Source: Aedes albopictus
Lineage: Eukaryota > Arthropoda > Insecta > Diptera > Culicidae
Direction of reading: 5' to 3'
Length of the DNA stretch: 64,000 nt
Assembly (NCBI RefSeq): GCF_035046485.1
Contig: NC_085138.1
Span: forward strand, 88,461,228-88,525,227
The stretch's first letter is position 1. Every line of letters begins with the position of its first letter. Position numbers and translations under genes: made by a program. Shown one piece after another: positions 43,762-55,191 of the stretch. The notes under the pieces are model-generated. The model was not told the DNA's origin, did not search any database, and worked only from the letters and a program-made list of their open reading frames with translations.

Positions 43762-45752
43762 ATGAAACCAAAAAGTCACGAAGAGAATCGTACAAAAGTT
43801 TGCATATTGTGTTTGAAGAAGAATTTCCTTCAGCCGCTATCAACAAATGCGATTGATATTATTGAACAGCACTTTCTACCCGATGTTAAAATCATAAGTT
43901 GGTATTATCCAACAAATATTTGTCGAGCTTGTTCGTATGTAGTCCATACGTTCAGGGATAGTAATGAACCTGTATCGGTGTATGAGTACAAATACAATGT
44001 AAAATCGACCACTCGAAGCAGCATAACTTGCTCTTGTGAAATTTGCACTGCAGCACGAATAACTATTACACCGAAATCGAAAGGGAAACGTGGTAGACCA
44101 AGCTCCTCAGATAATGCGAAAAGGAGGTGCCAGCTCAACTTATGCATGAGCTGCTATGGGGAAAAGGCCAAGGGTAAGCCACACGTATGTACGAAAACTG
44201 TAGCGCAACGCAACATGCTGAACATTCTTCAGAACAGTAATGTTGTTGGAGATTCTGCGGTGGCGGAATATATGAGAAGCAAAAATACAAGTGAAGAGAA
44301 CCAGGTGATGCTCTCCAATTTACGTGGATTACCATCCACCTGGAAGTTTGACCAAAATGCAGCAAAGGTTAAAAAACCTTACATGTCTGCTGACGATCTG
44401 TTTTTGATTAAAAAAACATGTGACTTGAGTACCAGGCGTACTCTGAAATTGAGCACTTGTTTGAGGGCGTTAGACATCGAAATTGCTCCCAACTTCTCGA
44501 CAGCGATAACCTGTATGAACCAATCACTACAGGATTTTTTTGAGGTAACTCGACAGCCGTTTGAAATGAGCGATAATACACAAGTAGTCTCGAAGCCTGT
44601 AGTATATTGCAACAATGTCCAAGGATTGGTGGACCACATTATATCGAAAAGAGGGGTTGAAGTTGCCAAAACATTTTGCAAGATAGGAGTGGACGGAGGG
44701 GCGGGTCTTTCAAGGTAACCCTTTCAATCATCGCCGGAGATACTGAAGTTGTTGAGGAAAGAAGCCGTTGCAAGGATACCGGTGTAAAATGCTGTTGTTG
44801 CTTGCAGTTGCTCCAGGAGTTCCGGAAAAGTATGTAAATGTGGAAAGGATATGGAAGGGACTTTTACATTTGGAAAGTTTGAAATGCTTCGTGGCAGGCG
44901 ATTTAAAAATTGTTAACCTCCTGTGTGGAATCATGGGGCATAGTTCGAGTTTCCCTTGTCCATACTGCACAGCACCCAAAACCACCCTTTCAAAAGAACA
45001 TGGCAGCCCTCGAACTGTTGGTCAAATCCGAGAGCATACGATGAGATGGAAAAGCTTAGGTTCCGATTCGAAGCAAGCGAAGCAGTTTTTCAACTGTATT
45101 GAAGAACCTTTGGTAGGTGGGCTATCTGAGGACAAAATCGTAAATATTTGCCCGCCGCCATCTTTGCATATCACCCTTGGTATAGTAAACGCTATATACA
45201 AGGAGGTAGAATCAATCGATCCAGAGACTGCAAAAGAATGGGTGAGGATTAGCAGTTGCCAACGCCACAGCAAATTTGGATTTACCGGACGGAATTGCCA
45301 GAAGCTGATTCAGAATCGACATGTTTTGCAGCAGGATGGGAATCTGAGATTGCTCAGAACAGTAAGTTATCCTCACTTAAGATATATTCATGATATACTA
45401 ATTTCATCTACAAATTATATTTCAGGCACTTGATCAATTCGATCAAGTTCATAAAAGCTGCTTCCAAAAGGACTTACACGATGGCTATTTGGAAAATGTT
45501 GAGAAGTTCGCTGCAACGTGGATTGCGGCACGATTGCCCAACAGCTCCAAATTCCACATTTTGCGTTACCACGTCCCCGAGTTTTGTGAATTCTTTGGAA
45601 GCGGTATGAGCAAATACGGCGAACAAGCCAGCGAAGCAGTGCATTTTGATTTTCAAATTGCGTGGAATCGTGTCAAAGTTCCAGAAAACTCAGAAACGTA
45701 TGACCGGCAGCTTCTTCGTGCTATAGTCATGTATAATAGCGAGCATCTGTAG
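43762..45752 (+). pseudogene. DDE-type transposase with RAG1-like cysteine-rich N-terminus, two frameshifts
   Basis: Frame 43762-44718 (318 residues) opens at ATG. It has C14-X2-C17, C54-X2-C57, C90/C92/C95, an AT-hook-like KRGRP (109-113) and C123/C128/C131/H141/C143. It ends in IGVDGGAG, where D311 is a likely first catalytic residue. Frame loss in the G-run near 44697-44705 and again in the A-run near 44788 moves it to the frame that holds CFVAGDLKIVNLL (D at 44900, likely second catalytic residue) and GHSSSFPCPYC, a zinc-type motif. A 64-bp intron (45362-45425, GTAAGT ... TTTCAG) joins in phase 0 to the last exon, ending at 45752. C/H spacing in the first 100 residues recalls RAG1's N-terminal region and Chapaev/N-RAG-TP proteins. 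Family assignment is from memory. Both lesions are single-base changes in homopolymers, so sequencing error cannot be excluded. Confidence 0.8.
45362..45425 (+). other. Intron in transposase relic
   Basis: GTAAGT donor and TTATATTTCAG acceptor bracket 64 bp with in-frame stops on the far side. Exons on either side are in the same phase (codon boundary at 45361/45426). The size is typical of insect introns. Confidence 0.8.
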
Positions 45753-46152
45753 AATATTTTGGTTTATGTTCCATTTATGCATTTTGATTGTGAAACATTT
45801 GAATTCGATAAAACATGCTTTGAAATAAATAATTTGATGAACGAGGTTAATCAATTTAATACGTTCTTATGCGCAAGATCAAATCTGTAGTTCCATCTTC
45901 ACATTCTTCCAGTTGTCTTAACAGTCAAGTATCCAGCAGACGCTGTCACTCACTTACCTACCGGACAATTTCTCGATTATTTTCCTATCTATCTAATGGA
46001 AAACATTGTTGAATTTGAATAGGATCTAAAACAAACTCGGTGATTACGGAATGTATATAAATTTTGTTGCAAAACATTTGATAAATTGCGTTGGGTGATA
46101 AGTGGGTGAAACCGCCTTACACAAAATCCGAATGAATAAAATATCAAAAATC
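45753..46152. other. 3' non-coding part of the transposon
   Basis: AT-rich, with possible polyadenylation signals (AAATAA near 45825). No gene. Confidence 0.5.
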
Positions 46153-46383
46153 AGGCGTAACATTTGCAAAGGACCTATCTGCTTTTTGTAAACAAACATG
46201 TTTCTGTCGCTGAATGGCCCATCTTTAACCACCCACGCACATCAACACCCTTAACAGATAGCTTGTAGAATGCTCTTTCTGATAAGGGTGTTGCTGTGCG
46301 TGGGTGGATGCAGATGGGCCCCACAGAGACAGAAACGTGTTTGTTTACGCAAAACAGATAGCCCCTTTTCAAATGTTACGCCT
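46153..46383. mobile_element. 231-bp foldback MITE nested in the transposon
   Basis: AGGCGTAACATTTGCAAAGG pairs with CCTTTTCAAATGTTACGCCT-like sequence at the right end, and the arms continue through GTAAACAAACATGTTTCTGT and CCACCCACGCACA. A centre of about 30 bp lies near 46255-46285. No clear target duplication. Confidence 0.85.
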
Positions 46384-46513
46384 AAAATAACATCCCCGAT
46401 CATTCTCCCCCCTCCTCAGAAAGAATGTTAATTTTAAATGGCTTCAAAGTATGAAAGAGAGAGGTGATAAGATCCTATTAATTTAAAATCAATTTGAAAA
46501 AACACTATTTTCT

Positions 46514-46654
46514 TAAAAAAAAATGTTCTAGAACCCCCGATAGAACATTTTAATTTTTACATAGAATGACAGGGGAGGACCTTAGCTTTCGATTGGTGGA
46601 TGTTTTAGCGATACTGATTTTTTTCAATAATATTGTTCTACCAGAGACACCGTG
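46514..46654 (-). repeat. Right terminal inverted repeat
   Basis: Inverse of 41646-41785. It contains GAACCCCCGATAGAAC and GACAGGGGAGGACC. Confidence 0.88.
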
Positions 46655-46658
46655 ACCA

Positions 46659-46904
46659 TTGTATATTATACAATAGTTAAAAATAACTCGTCTGATCTAC
46701 ATAAATCAACGTGGTGCTAGTAGCGGTGTTCAATGTGTGGAAGATCAATTTTGTTTGATAAGGATTTTTATTCACTCGTGCATTATTTTGCTCTGATTTT
46801 TTTTGATGTTGTCTAAAAAACATTCATAAGAAATTATAGCTGAACTCTGGAAATTACGAACACTTTTTAGGACAAACCTAGAATTTCCTGGTTCCTGTGT
46901 AAGT
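46659..46904. other. Non-coding spacer
   Basis: TTGTATATTATACAATAGTTAA at 46659-46680 is a palindrome-like piece, maybe the other half of the small element broken at 41645. The rest has no recognised feature. Confidence 0.4.
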
Positions 46905-47904
46905 CCTTCAAAAATTATCTTCCAATACTATTCGCTGGAGGAATTCTTCCAGAAATTCTTGAAATAATAATCAATAAATCATCAGGTAATCCTTGAGAAG
47001 TTCTTGGGTACATCCCTGAAAAGATGATGGAAGTATTAATGAAATTTCCGAAAAAAAAAACTCCTGAATGATTTTTGGAAGAGAACCTGAGCGGAGTTTC
47101 TGAAGAAATCATTTGAGGAATTCCTGGAGCAATCCCTGGAAGATTTCCTGGATAAATCCCTAAAGAAACACCTGGATGAATCCCTGCAGCAATTCCTACT
47201 GAAATGCTTGGTGGAAGCCCTGTAGAATCCCTGATGCTATTCCCGGAGCAATCCCTGAAAGAATTTCTGAAAGTCTACCTGAAGGAATACCTGTATAAAT
47301 TATGGGAGAATTACCTAGTCATCTCATGAGGAAATCCTAGAAGGAATCCTAGGTAAATTTCTGGAGGATTCCTTGAAGAATATTCTGGAGAAATTTCTGG
47401 GGGAATTCTGAGAGGAATCCCTAGAAAATTTCAGAATAAATTCCTTAAGGAATTATTAGAGAAATTTCAGAAGGAATCCTTGCAGGAATTCTCGGAGAAA
47501 TCCCTGGAGGAATCGCTGGAGGAATCCCTGAAGCAATTTCTGGGAAAATCTTTAGAGAGAATTCTGGAGAAACTTCTGAACAAGTTCCTGGCGTAACTCC
47601 TGAAAGAAATCTTGGATGAGTCTCAGCACGAATTCCTAGAGAAATTTCTTGGATGAATTTTTGGAGCAATCTCCAGAGGAATTATCGGAGGAATTGCTGG
47701 AGAAATATCTGAAAAAAAAAATCCCTAGAGAAATTCCAGGAGAAATTCCTGCAAGAACCCTTGGAGCAATTTCTGGAGGATTACCTGGAATAATCTCTGG
47801 GAATATCCCTGGAGAAATTCTTGGAGAAATCCCTGGAAGAATTCCTGAAGCAATTCCTGGACGAATCTCTGGAGGCATTCCTGGAGGAATCCCGAGCAGA
47901 AGAA
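46905..47904. repeat. Degenerate 24-bp minisatellite, reverse orientation, part 1
   Basis: GGAGGAATCCCTGAAG / GAGAAATTCCTGG units, diverged, are the reverse complement of the family at 1750-4785. All frames here (47445-47923 etc.) repeat GISPGI/FLEESL-type strings and are by-products. Confidence 0.85.
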
Positions 47905-48362
47905 AATAACAAGTGAATAACATATCAAGATATTTATCTTAAATACTACCATACCTTGATATGCCCTTCGGTAGGTGGTAATAAGAGGCAAAATAACAAA
48001 ACCGAATACCAAAATTTTGTATAAATAACACCTAGAAAATAACAAGTCTTGTTATTTAAATAATGAATGCATACCTAAAATATCAAGTGCTGTATTTGTT
48101 TTTCCAAAGCTATTGAATAACAAACTAATAACATTTCATGGTATTAAATGTTCAATTTTTCAATGACTTCATGATGTAATAGCAAATCTTGTTCTTTAGT
48201 TATTTTCACTTCTAAACCAACAAATACTACATCAATACCAAACTCTGCTCAAATACCTACAACTGTTATTGTGATGTTCTCATAACATTTCATAGAGTTA
48301 CGCAGCAATAACAATTTTAGGTATTAGAGCACATGTTGCTCTTCACATGATATTTGTAAGGT
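47905..48362. mobile_element. 458-bp AT-rich insertion with AATAACAA motifs
   Basis: The minisatellite stops at GAGCAGAAG and resumes at GTCTGGAGGAAACC. Between them AATAACAAG, CTTGTTATT and GGTATT motifs recur on both strands (47912, 48030, 48045, 48116), which suggests a foldback or subrepeat structure. Ends unresolved. Confidence 0.55.
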
Positions 48363-51300
48363 ATGTCTGGAGGAAACCCTGAAATATTCCTGATAGTATT
48401 TCTGGAGAATTTCCTGGAAGAATCTCTGAGGAAATTCCTAGAGGATTTTCTGAAGAAATTCCTGGAGGAATTGCTGACATAGTTTCTGGAGGATGTCCAG
48501 GAGCAGTTTATGGAGAAGTTCCTGGAGGAATTCCTGAAAAAAAATTCTGTTGTATTTTCTGGAGGAATTCCTGTAAAAGTTCGTGGAGAAATCTCTGAAT
48601 AAAATCCCGGAGGATTGCCTAGAGGAACTCCTAGAAGAAACCCTGTGGAACTTGCTGGAGGTACCTCTTGAAGAATTCTTCAACGAATTACTGAATGAAC
48701 TTCTAGAAGAATCTCCAGAGGAAATCTATTTCTATTTCTGTTATTTTTCTTCTAGATTTCTATTATTTTTCTATTTCTGAAAAAATCCCTTGACATAATC
48801 CTGAAGAAATTTGTAGCGGAATTTCTGGAGGGATTCCTGGAGAAATCCATGAAGGAACTTCTGAAGGAATCCCTGGATGAATCCTTGAAGAAATTTGTGA
48901 AGAAATCCCTGGAGGAATCTCTAGAGGAATACCTGGAGGAATCCCTGAATTTCCTGGAAAAGTTCCTTAGAGGATTTGCTGGAAGAATTATTAGACGAAC
49001 TTCTGGAGGAAACCCTGGGAAAATCCCTGGAGAAATTCGAGGAGAAATCTCTGGAGGAATCCTTGAAGCAATTCATGAAGAAATCTGAGGTGAAATTCCT
49101 GAAGAAATGTCTGGAGGAATCCCTGAAAAAATCCTGAAAGTATTCCTGGAGAATTTCCTGCAAGAATTTATGAAAAAATCACCAGAAGATTTTCTGGAAA
49201 AAAAATCCCGGAGAAATTGCATAATATGGGAAGGATGTCCAGGAGCAATTCCTGGATAAGTTTCTAGAGAAATTGCTGGAGGAATTCCTGAAGAAATTCT
49301 TGGTGTAATTACTGGAGAATTTCCTGGAGGAGTTCCTTTGGGAATTGCTGGAGGAATCCTTGAGGGAATTCCTGGAGGAATGCTTGCAATAATTACTGGA
49401 TGAATTTCGGGGGGAATCTCTAGAGAAGCTCTGTGAAAAATTTGTGGAAAATCCCCTGAGAAATTCCTGGAGGAATTTTTAGAGAAATTTCTGGTGGAAT
49501 TTTTGGAGAAATCCTCGAAGAAATTTCTGAAGAAATCCCTGAGGGAATCCTAGGAGGAATTCGTGGAGAAGCTCCTTGAAGAATTTTCAGCGGAATTCCT
49601 AGAGGAATCCCTGCAGCAGTTCCTGGAGGAAAATCTGTATTCCTAGAGATATTCCTGGAAGAACTTTTGAGGAGTTTCCTGGAGAAATTCCTGGAGGAAT
49701 TGCTGACATAGTTTATGATGGAATTTTTTGATTAATTCCAGGTGAAATTCCTGGAGAAATCCCTGAATAAATTCCTGGAGGAATTCCTCGACGAAACCCT
49801 AGATAAATTCCTGGATGAAATCCTGGAGGAATGCCTGCATGGATTTCAGGAGGTATCTCAGGAAGAATTCCTGAAGCAATCCCAGGAGAAACTCCTCGAG
49901 CAGTCTCTGAAGCAATTTCTGGAGGAATCTCTTAAAGAATCCAAGGAGGAATCCCTGGAAGAATGCCTAGGAGAATTCCTGGCGGATTTTTTGGAGAATT
50001 CCCCAAAGTAATTCCTGGAGAAATCTTTGGAGGAACTCCTGTAGCAGTCTCTGGAAATATCCTTGAAGATGTCCTGGATAAATTTCTGTAAGAATTCCTA
50101 GTGGAATTCTTGGAAGAGTCCTTGAAGCAATTACTGGAGGAATCTCTAGAGGAAGTCCTGAAGGAATACATTGAGGAAAGTCTGGAGGATTTCTTGGAGG
50201 AATCTTGTAGGAATTCTTGGAGGGATCCCTGGTAGATATACTAGAGGAATTCTTGTAGGAATTACCAAAAAAATCTCCAGAGGAACTCCTGGAGAAATCC
50301 CTAGAGGATTTTTTGGCGGAATTTCTAGATGAACTCCGGGAGGAATTTTCAGAGAAATCCTTGGAAAAATTCCTAGAGGAATTAATAGTCCCTGGAGGAA
50401 GTCCTGCATTAATTCCTAAAGGAGTTCTTTAAAGAATACAAGGAGGAATTGCTGAAGAAATCCTAAGAAGAGTTTCTGGGAGGCTATTTGGAGGAATTTA
50501 TAAAATAAGTTGTTCCAGCAAGAAACACAGAAGAAATTCCCGAGTTATGCCCTGCAGAAACTTTTGGAGGAATCCATGGAGGCATCCCCGGAGGATATCC
50601 TAGAGGAATGCCTGTAGGGATTAACGGAGGAACCTCTAGAAACACTCCCGGAGGAGTCTCTAGAAGAATTCCTGGAGGAATATCTGGAGGATTCTCTAGA
50701 GGCATTTCTGAAGGAATCCCTGGAATAATACCTGGAGCAATCTCAGAATAAATTCCTGGATGAATCCCATTAACAATTCCAGAAAAAATTGCAGATGGAA
50801 TCCTTGGAAAAATCCTGAAGGAATTCTAAGAAGAGTTCGTGGAGGAACTCTTTGAGGAACCCCTGTAGCAGTTCCCGAAGGAACCCCGGAAACAGCTCCT
50901 AGAGGCACTCCCAAGGAAATCCCTTAACAGTCCCTGAAGGAAGAACTGGATTAATTTCTGGAGCAGTTCCTGAAAGTATTCCAAGAGGAACTCCTGAAGG
51001 AATTCTAAAATGTGTTCTTGGGGGAATCCTTGGAGGAATTTTTACAACATTCCCTAGAGTTTTTCCTGAAAGAAACGCAGGAGAAATTCTCTGGTGAAAC
51101 CCTGGAGAAATTCCTGAAGAAATCCTATGAGGAATTGCGGACGCAACCCTATGAGGAATTCCTTTGAAAATCCCAGGAAAGCGTTCTTAACAAATTCCTG
51201 GGAGAGTTTCTGTAGAAAGAAAAATATGAAGGAATCCATGTCTGCAATAATTTTTGGACGAATTATTGTTGGAATCTTTGTATGGACTCCCAAAAGAGTG

Positions 51301-51807
51301 TATTGTACAATGTTTTAAGGAACTCCTGGATTAATTTTTAGTCAATCTCTGGTAAAATTTCCTGTAAGGGTTTCTGGAAGATATTCCTACTGAAATACTT
51401 CGGATATTCCAGATTGAATTATTGTTGCAAACTCTAGTGTAATTCGTGAAGGAATATGTGGAGTGATCCCTGAAGAAATCTCTGAGGAACAGTTGCAAAC
51501 ATATCTGAAAGAATTGCTGTTGACATTCCTTTGGGAATCCCTGGAGAAATTCCTAGAGGAACTCACAAAAAGGACTGGAACAATCACTGGAGAAATTCCC
51601 GGAGGAATGTCTGATGAAACCCATAGAACTCATTGAAAAGTTCTCTGGAGCAATCCATGATGGAATCACTGAAGGAAGTTATGGACAAATTCCAGGAGGA
51701 ATTCGTCGATGTATCCTTGCAGAAGTATCTGCGAAAATTTCTGAACGAATCATGGGAGGAATTCTTGAAGACTTTCTTGGAACAAAGCCCGAAATAATCA
51801 CTATCGG
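48363..51807. repeat. Degenerate 24-bp minisatellite, reverse orientation, part 2
   Basis: Highly diverged units (GGAATTCCTGGAGGAATCCCTG and variants) run for 3.4 kb. Minor composition changes occur near 48728-48780 (TTTCTATTTCTG run). Numerous open frames on both strands, none with a non-repeat domain. Confidence 0.85.
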
Positions 51808-51820
51808 AACCTTGCAAGAT

Positions 51821-51998
51821 TTTTTTTATCGGTATTAACGAGATTTTTAGCCCTAGGCTAGTTCATCTCGGGACCCACGCTTTACTTCCCTTCCGAAGGA
51901 AGAACTCACATTTTGCGAGTTTGTCGGGAGTGGGATTCGATCCCAGGTCCTCGGCGTGATAGTCAAGTGCTCTAACCATCACACCAGGTCCGCTCCAC
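51821..51998 (-). mobile_element. tRNA-derived SINE with target duplication
   Basis: Minus-strand reading starts GGAGCGGACCTGGTGTGATG, with A box TGGTGTGATGG, B box GGGATCGAATCCC, then CGGAAGGGAAGTAAAGCG, GAACTAGCCTAGGGC, and ends GTTAATACCGATAAAAAAA. AACCTTGCAAGAT (51808-51820) and AATCTTGAAAGAT (51999-52011) flank it, a 13-bp duplication with two changes. It was inserted into the minisatellite. It matches the Feilai type from memory. Confidence 0.9.
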
Positions 51999-52011
51999 AA
52001 TCTTGAAAGAT

Positions 52012-52160
52012 GCCCATGGGAGATTTCACGAAGGAGTAACTCCTGAAGAAGTCCCTTGTGGAATTTCTGAAAGAATCCCTGAAGAAATTCCTGAATTAAT
52101 GCATAAAGAGATTTCTAAAGGTGTCCTTGAAAGCATTCGTAAATAAATCCCAGGTATTTT
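52012..52160. repeat. End of reverse minisatellite
   Basis: GAAGGAGTAACTCCTGAAG and GGAATTTCTGAAAG units fade out near 52160. Confidence 0.65.
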
Positions 52161-52564
52161 GCTCTTAGCATGACGTTTGTTTGAAATGAATACTTGAGAA
52201 AATTCGTGTAGCAGTAGCACATCACCACACTCTATTATGATTCTACAAAGTCCTTCTTTTTCCCTACCGCAACCGGTTCCGGCATATCTGGAAAAATTGA
52301 CATGCTGTTTTTGTATTCCATGAATAAACATCACAAAATTTAGCCATTCAACCAAACGTGTTATTTGATAAAATTCTTTTTTAAGATTGAAGTGGTTCTC
52401 TCGAAGTAATAAATAATTGGACAAATTTCCTGTAGTTATCGAGTAAAAGAGGTTTGATAATTGTGGATAAAAACCTTAATTATTAGAATAGTTTATTTTT
52501 TGAGATTTTTTTTTAACTCTGAGTTATTGATAATCTTTGAGTTAGCTCGATTTAAAAAAATAAA
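52161..52564. other. Non-coding stretch
   Basis: No gene recognised. The 132-residue minus frame at 52026-52424 partly covers the minisatellite and has no known motif. Confidence 0.4.
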
Positions 52565-52599
52565 TCTGACGGCCGGGGGGGGGGGGGAGGGGTGGTTGG

Positions 52600-52668
52600 C
52601 GCGCACCGTCCCCTGCCCCCCTCCTTCTACGCCCATGGCCTTAACCACTAGGCTAACTGGAGACCCTT
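52600..52668 (-). mobile_element. SINE head fragment
   Basis: GGTCTCCAGTTAGCCTAGTGG and TTAAGGCCATGG (minus strand) match the first 40 bases of the SINE at 55811. Beyond that the sequence changes to CGTAGAAGGAGGGGG and a G-run at 52576-52588. Confidence 0.75.
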
Positions 52669-52696
52669 TTTGCTTACTTGTAATAAGCTTAAAATG

Positions 52697-52858
52697 AACT
52701 GATCGTCGGTATGTAATTGATCATCAGAAGTTTGAACTGCCCCGGTTTGGTATATGAAGAGCAATTGATTACTATGATGACATACTCAAAAGCGCCTTGT
52801 TCAACTTGAGGCCGAATAAAGGCCAACGCTAATGGAAATCCAAAGGAAATTAACTTGG
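52697..52858 (-). pseudogene. IR relic, N-terminal part
   Basis: On the minus strand, GGATTTCCATTAGCG, TTTGAGTATGTCATC, ACCGGGGCAGTTC and AATTACATACCGAC align in order with the start of the intact IR (residues 22-67: GFPLA ... YVLTVIN ... AGQFILVIFNYIPT). The rest of this gene is missing. It faces the plus-strand IR that starts at 53503. Confidence 0.8.
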
Positions 52859-53502
52859 TATTTTTCGGCTTTAAGTCACAGATAAGCGTTGATTATTTTA
52901 AATTTTTGCCAACGTTTCGATGCTGTGGTTGGGATCTTCATCAGGGCTCGATGTGAATCAACTTATTGAGATTCGTGTTGATCACACGGCGGAATGTCGT
53001 TTTTAGTTTTGCACCGCACTTGGTTTATTGGACTCTAGCACCCTGATTGAAATGGTGGGTGGGTACACAATTTGAGTCACAACACATGGCACTTTGGGAA
53101 CACTTCTGTTCGTGCTGGCCGGGATGGAATTTTTGTCTCATGAACTGCATGTCACCCGGCATGAATAATTCAGCAGCCAGAGCATTACATTACTCAACTA
53201 TTTCTTCAATGCGATCAACTGGAAAATTTAGCTCTAGCATAACAAAATCGAGATGTTTATCAAATTATCCAAATGGAATAGCATTCTTTTCATTTTACAT
53301 TTTTAGTGGTCCAACGACATTTTTAGGCCCCTTTTATAGTCATAGATAAGGAAAGTGAATAACATGCAATCAGTTTAACACCCTCAATGCCACTTCTTAA
53401 AACACGAAGCCATGGCTGCATGAGTTTAATCTTCGCCCAACCTCACATTCACACAATGTGCTGTATTTGTGTTCCGCTCCAGTGCTGAAGAACCATCTAA
53501 CG
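52859..53502. promoter_or_regulatory. Divergent upstream region between two IR copies
   Basis: 53187-53395 (CTCAACTATTTCTTCAATGC, GATCAACTGGAAAA ... GAATAACATGCAATCAGTTT) is similar to 59212-59400, which lies directly upstream of the intact minus-strand IR. It is therefore probably the ancestral IR 5' flank. 52870-53150 appears inserted relative to that copy. Promoter elements themselves are not identifiable. Confidence 0.5.
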
Positions 53503-55191
53503 ATGTTTCTCGCCATATTCATCATTCTAACGCGACTATTCAATATCTCTTTGGCTCCGATTCCACCATACATAGCCGCATACTCCATCCATGTTATCGA
53601 GTTTCTAATGACGCATCAGCCGGGAACCTTCTACTGCTTGTTCTACGACCTGAGCCGCGAGTTCCCCACCAATAGCGTTTTTGACGATCTTCTTCGCACT
53701 CCACGGCTCGACAATGTCGTCAAGTACGTTCTGGACAGCTGGTTCGTAACCAATTTCTACGTCCCGATGCCGCAGAAACCATCACTGGTCGTTGTCTACG
53801 TCGGCGAATCATCTATTCCGAACACGGTCCGCCTGATGTTTTTGATAATGAACCCCAACACCAAAGTTCTGGTTCTGGTCAACTCCAGATGGTTCGAACC
53901 GATACGTGAAATGATCAACATTCTCTCCGATCGCACTGACGGCGGCAGGGTCTTCAATAAAGTGGTCATACCGATTTGGAAGGCAGGATTACCAATGTGT
54001 TGAGGGAGTTCCCGCAACCTCAAGCGTTATTCATGGACAACCTTCTGGATATGCAAGGATCCCCAATTATCTACAGCTGGACTGACGGTGCCGTCGCAGA
54101 AGACATCATGTGGATCAAGGAGTCTGCCAAATACCTGAACGCAACCGCCCGATACGAGGAGCACCTTTGCAATCGAATTCGAACCCCGGACTGCAAGACG
54201 AAGCATCAGTTTGACCCCAACAGCACGATCCTACTGGATCACCTAATTCTAGCCGAATTGTCACCTCCGGCTTATCAAACTCTGTTCGTTGTTCTGCCCG
54301 ATACGACTGTGATTGTCGTTCCACGAGGACGAACCATCAACGTGATCGAGATGTTCCTTTGGCCGTTCTCGTTGGAAGTCTGGTCGATACTTGCCGGAAG
54401 CTTAATCACCGTTGAGCTAATCAGCTTGATCCTTCCGCGCCTGCTTAAGAACGATCCGATTCTCCAAGTTCTGTGTGGATTCGAGCGGGCCAGTCTGCAT
54501 CGCTCAGCCAAGTGGGAGAAGCTCATAATGTTCAGTATGATTGTGTTCTTTTTCTTCATGAAGAGCGCGTACGAAACGAGGATCATTTCGATGACGCAGA
54601 AGCCATCGCTGCGAGAGATCAAAACGGTTCGGGAACTGGTTCAGGCTGGGACTCAGATCGTGGTGAACCCCATCAGGAATCCGTACTTGATAGAGGATGA
54701 CGAGATTGGGAGCTTGGTAGTCCATAGACAGAAAGACCTTGGATATGATGGGGTTAGTGCGTACGTCGGAGGAGGTCGTAATGTAGAATACCTGCTGGGG
54801 CTACCGTATCTGTATGACTACCAGTTGGGAAGACGGAAGTACTACGCACTACAGGAGACACGTGGCCTAAAAGTGCCCATGTTTCTACTGTTCAACCGCG
54901 CATTGCTGGAGCACTTTTTTCGAGTTTTTCGAGTCAGGTTTGATCTTCAAGTGGGACCATGACGAGGCCCGGTTGACGAGAATGACCGACAAGAGGTTCT
55001 ACTTTCGAATGCATGGGAAGGTAAGCGTAGATAACTTGTTGAAGATCGACGATTTGCTACCGGCATGGATTGCGTTGGCTTCTGGATCTGCGATCAGAGG
55101 CGTAGTCTTCGTTGTGGAAATTGCGATCCGGAAGATATGGGTGTTTTATCGATACTGGAACTGGTGTTTGGCGGTCGGAATAGTTCTTTAA
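53503..55191 (+). pseudogene. Divergent ionotropic receptor (IR7-like), two frameshifts
   Basis: The family is kainate-type glutamate-receptor relatives used as chemosensory channels. The start at 53503 (MFLAIFIILTRLFNIS, signal-like) aligns with the intact paralogue; the frame also opens upstream at 53458. Frame one runs to a stop at 54003, where a one-base shift near 53980 leads to frame 53976-54962. A second shift near 54915 leads to the last frame, ending 55191. The parts hold TM1 (FSLEVWSILAGSL...), TM2 (MIVFFFFMKSAYETRII), an S2 lobe and TM3 (LLPAWIALASGSAIRGVVF), so the gene is complete in length. The architecture is intronless. It may be a recent pseudogene, or an intact gene with two sequence errors. 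Confidence 0.88.

Larger units (their letters stand above)
41646..46654 (+). mobile_element. 5.0-kb Chapaev-like DNA transposon
   Basis: Outer ends CACGGTGTCTGTG and CAGAGACACCGTG are inverted, and ACCA flanks both sides (41642-41645, 46655-46658). The TIRs run about 140 bp (41646-41785 and 46514-46654) and share, for example, CATCCACCAATCGAAAGC and GTTCTATCGGGGGTTCTAG. Inside are a DDE-type transposase relic (43762-45752), a nested MITE (42437-43739) and a nested foldback (46153-46383). A 4-bp target duplication and CAC ends fit Chapaev (CMC group) as I remember it. The superfamily call is inference. Confidence 0.85.

Noticed and set aside
43762..45752. Host gene of unknown function
   Set aside because: It lies between long TIRs with a perfect 4-bp target duplication, so it belongs to a transposon.
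41623..46680. TTAA as the target site of the 5-kb transposon
   Set aside because: The TTAA-bounded outer 20-22 bases do not pair, whereas CACGGTGTCT ends with ACCA on both sides fit exactly.
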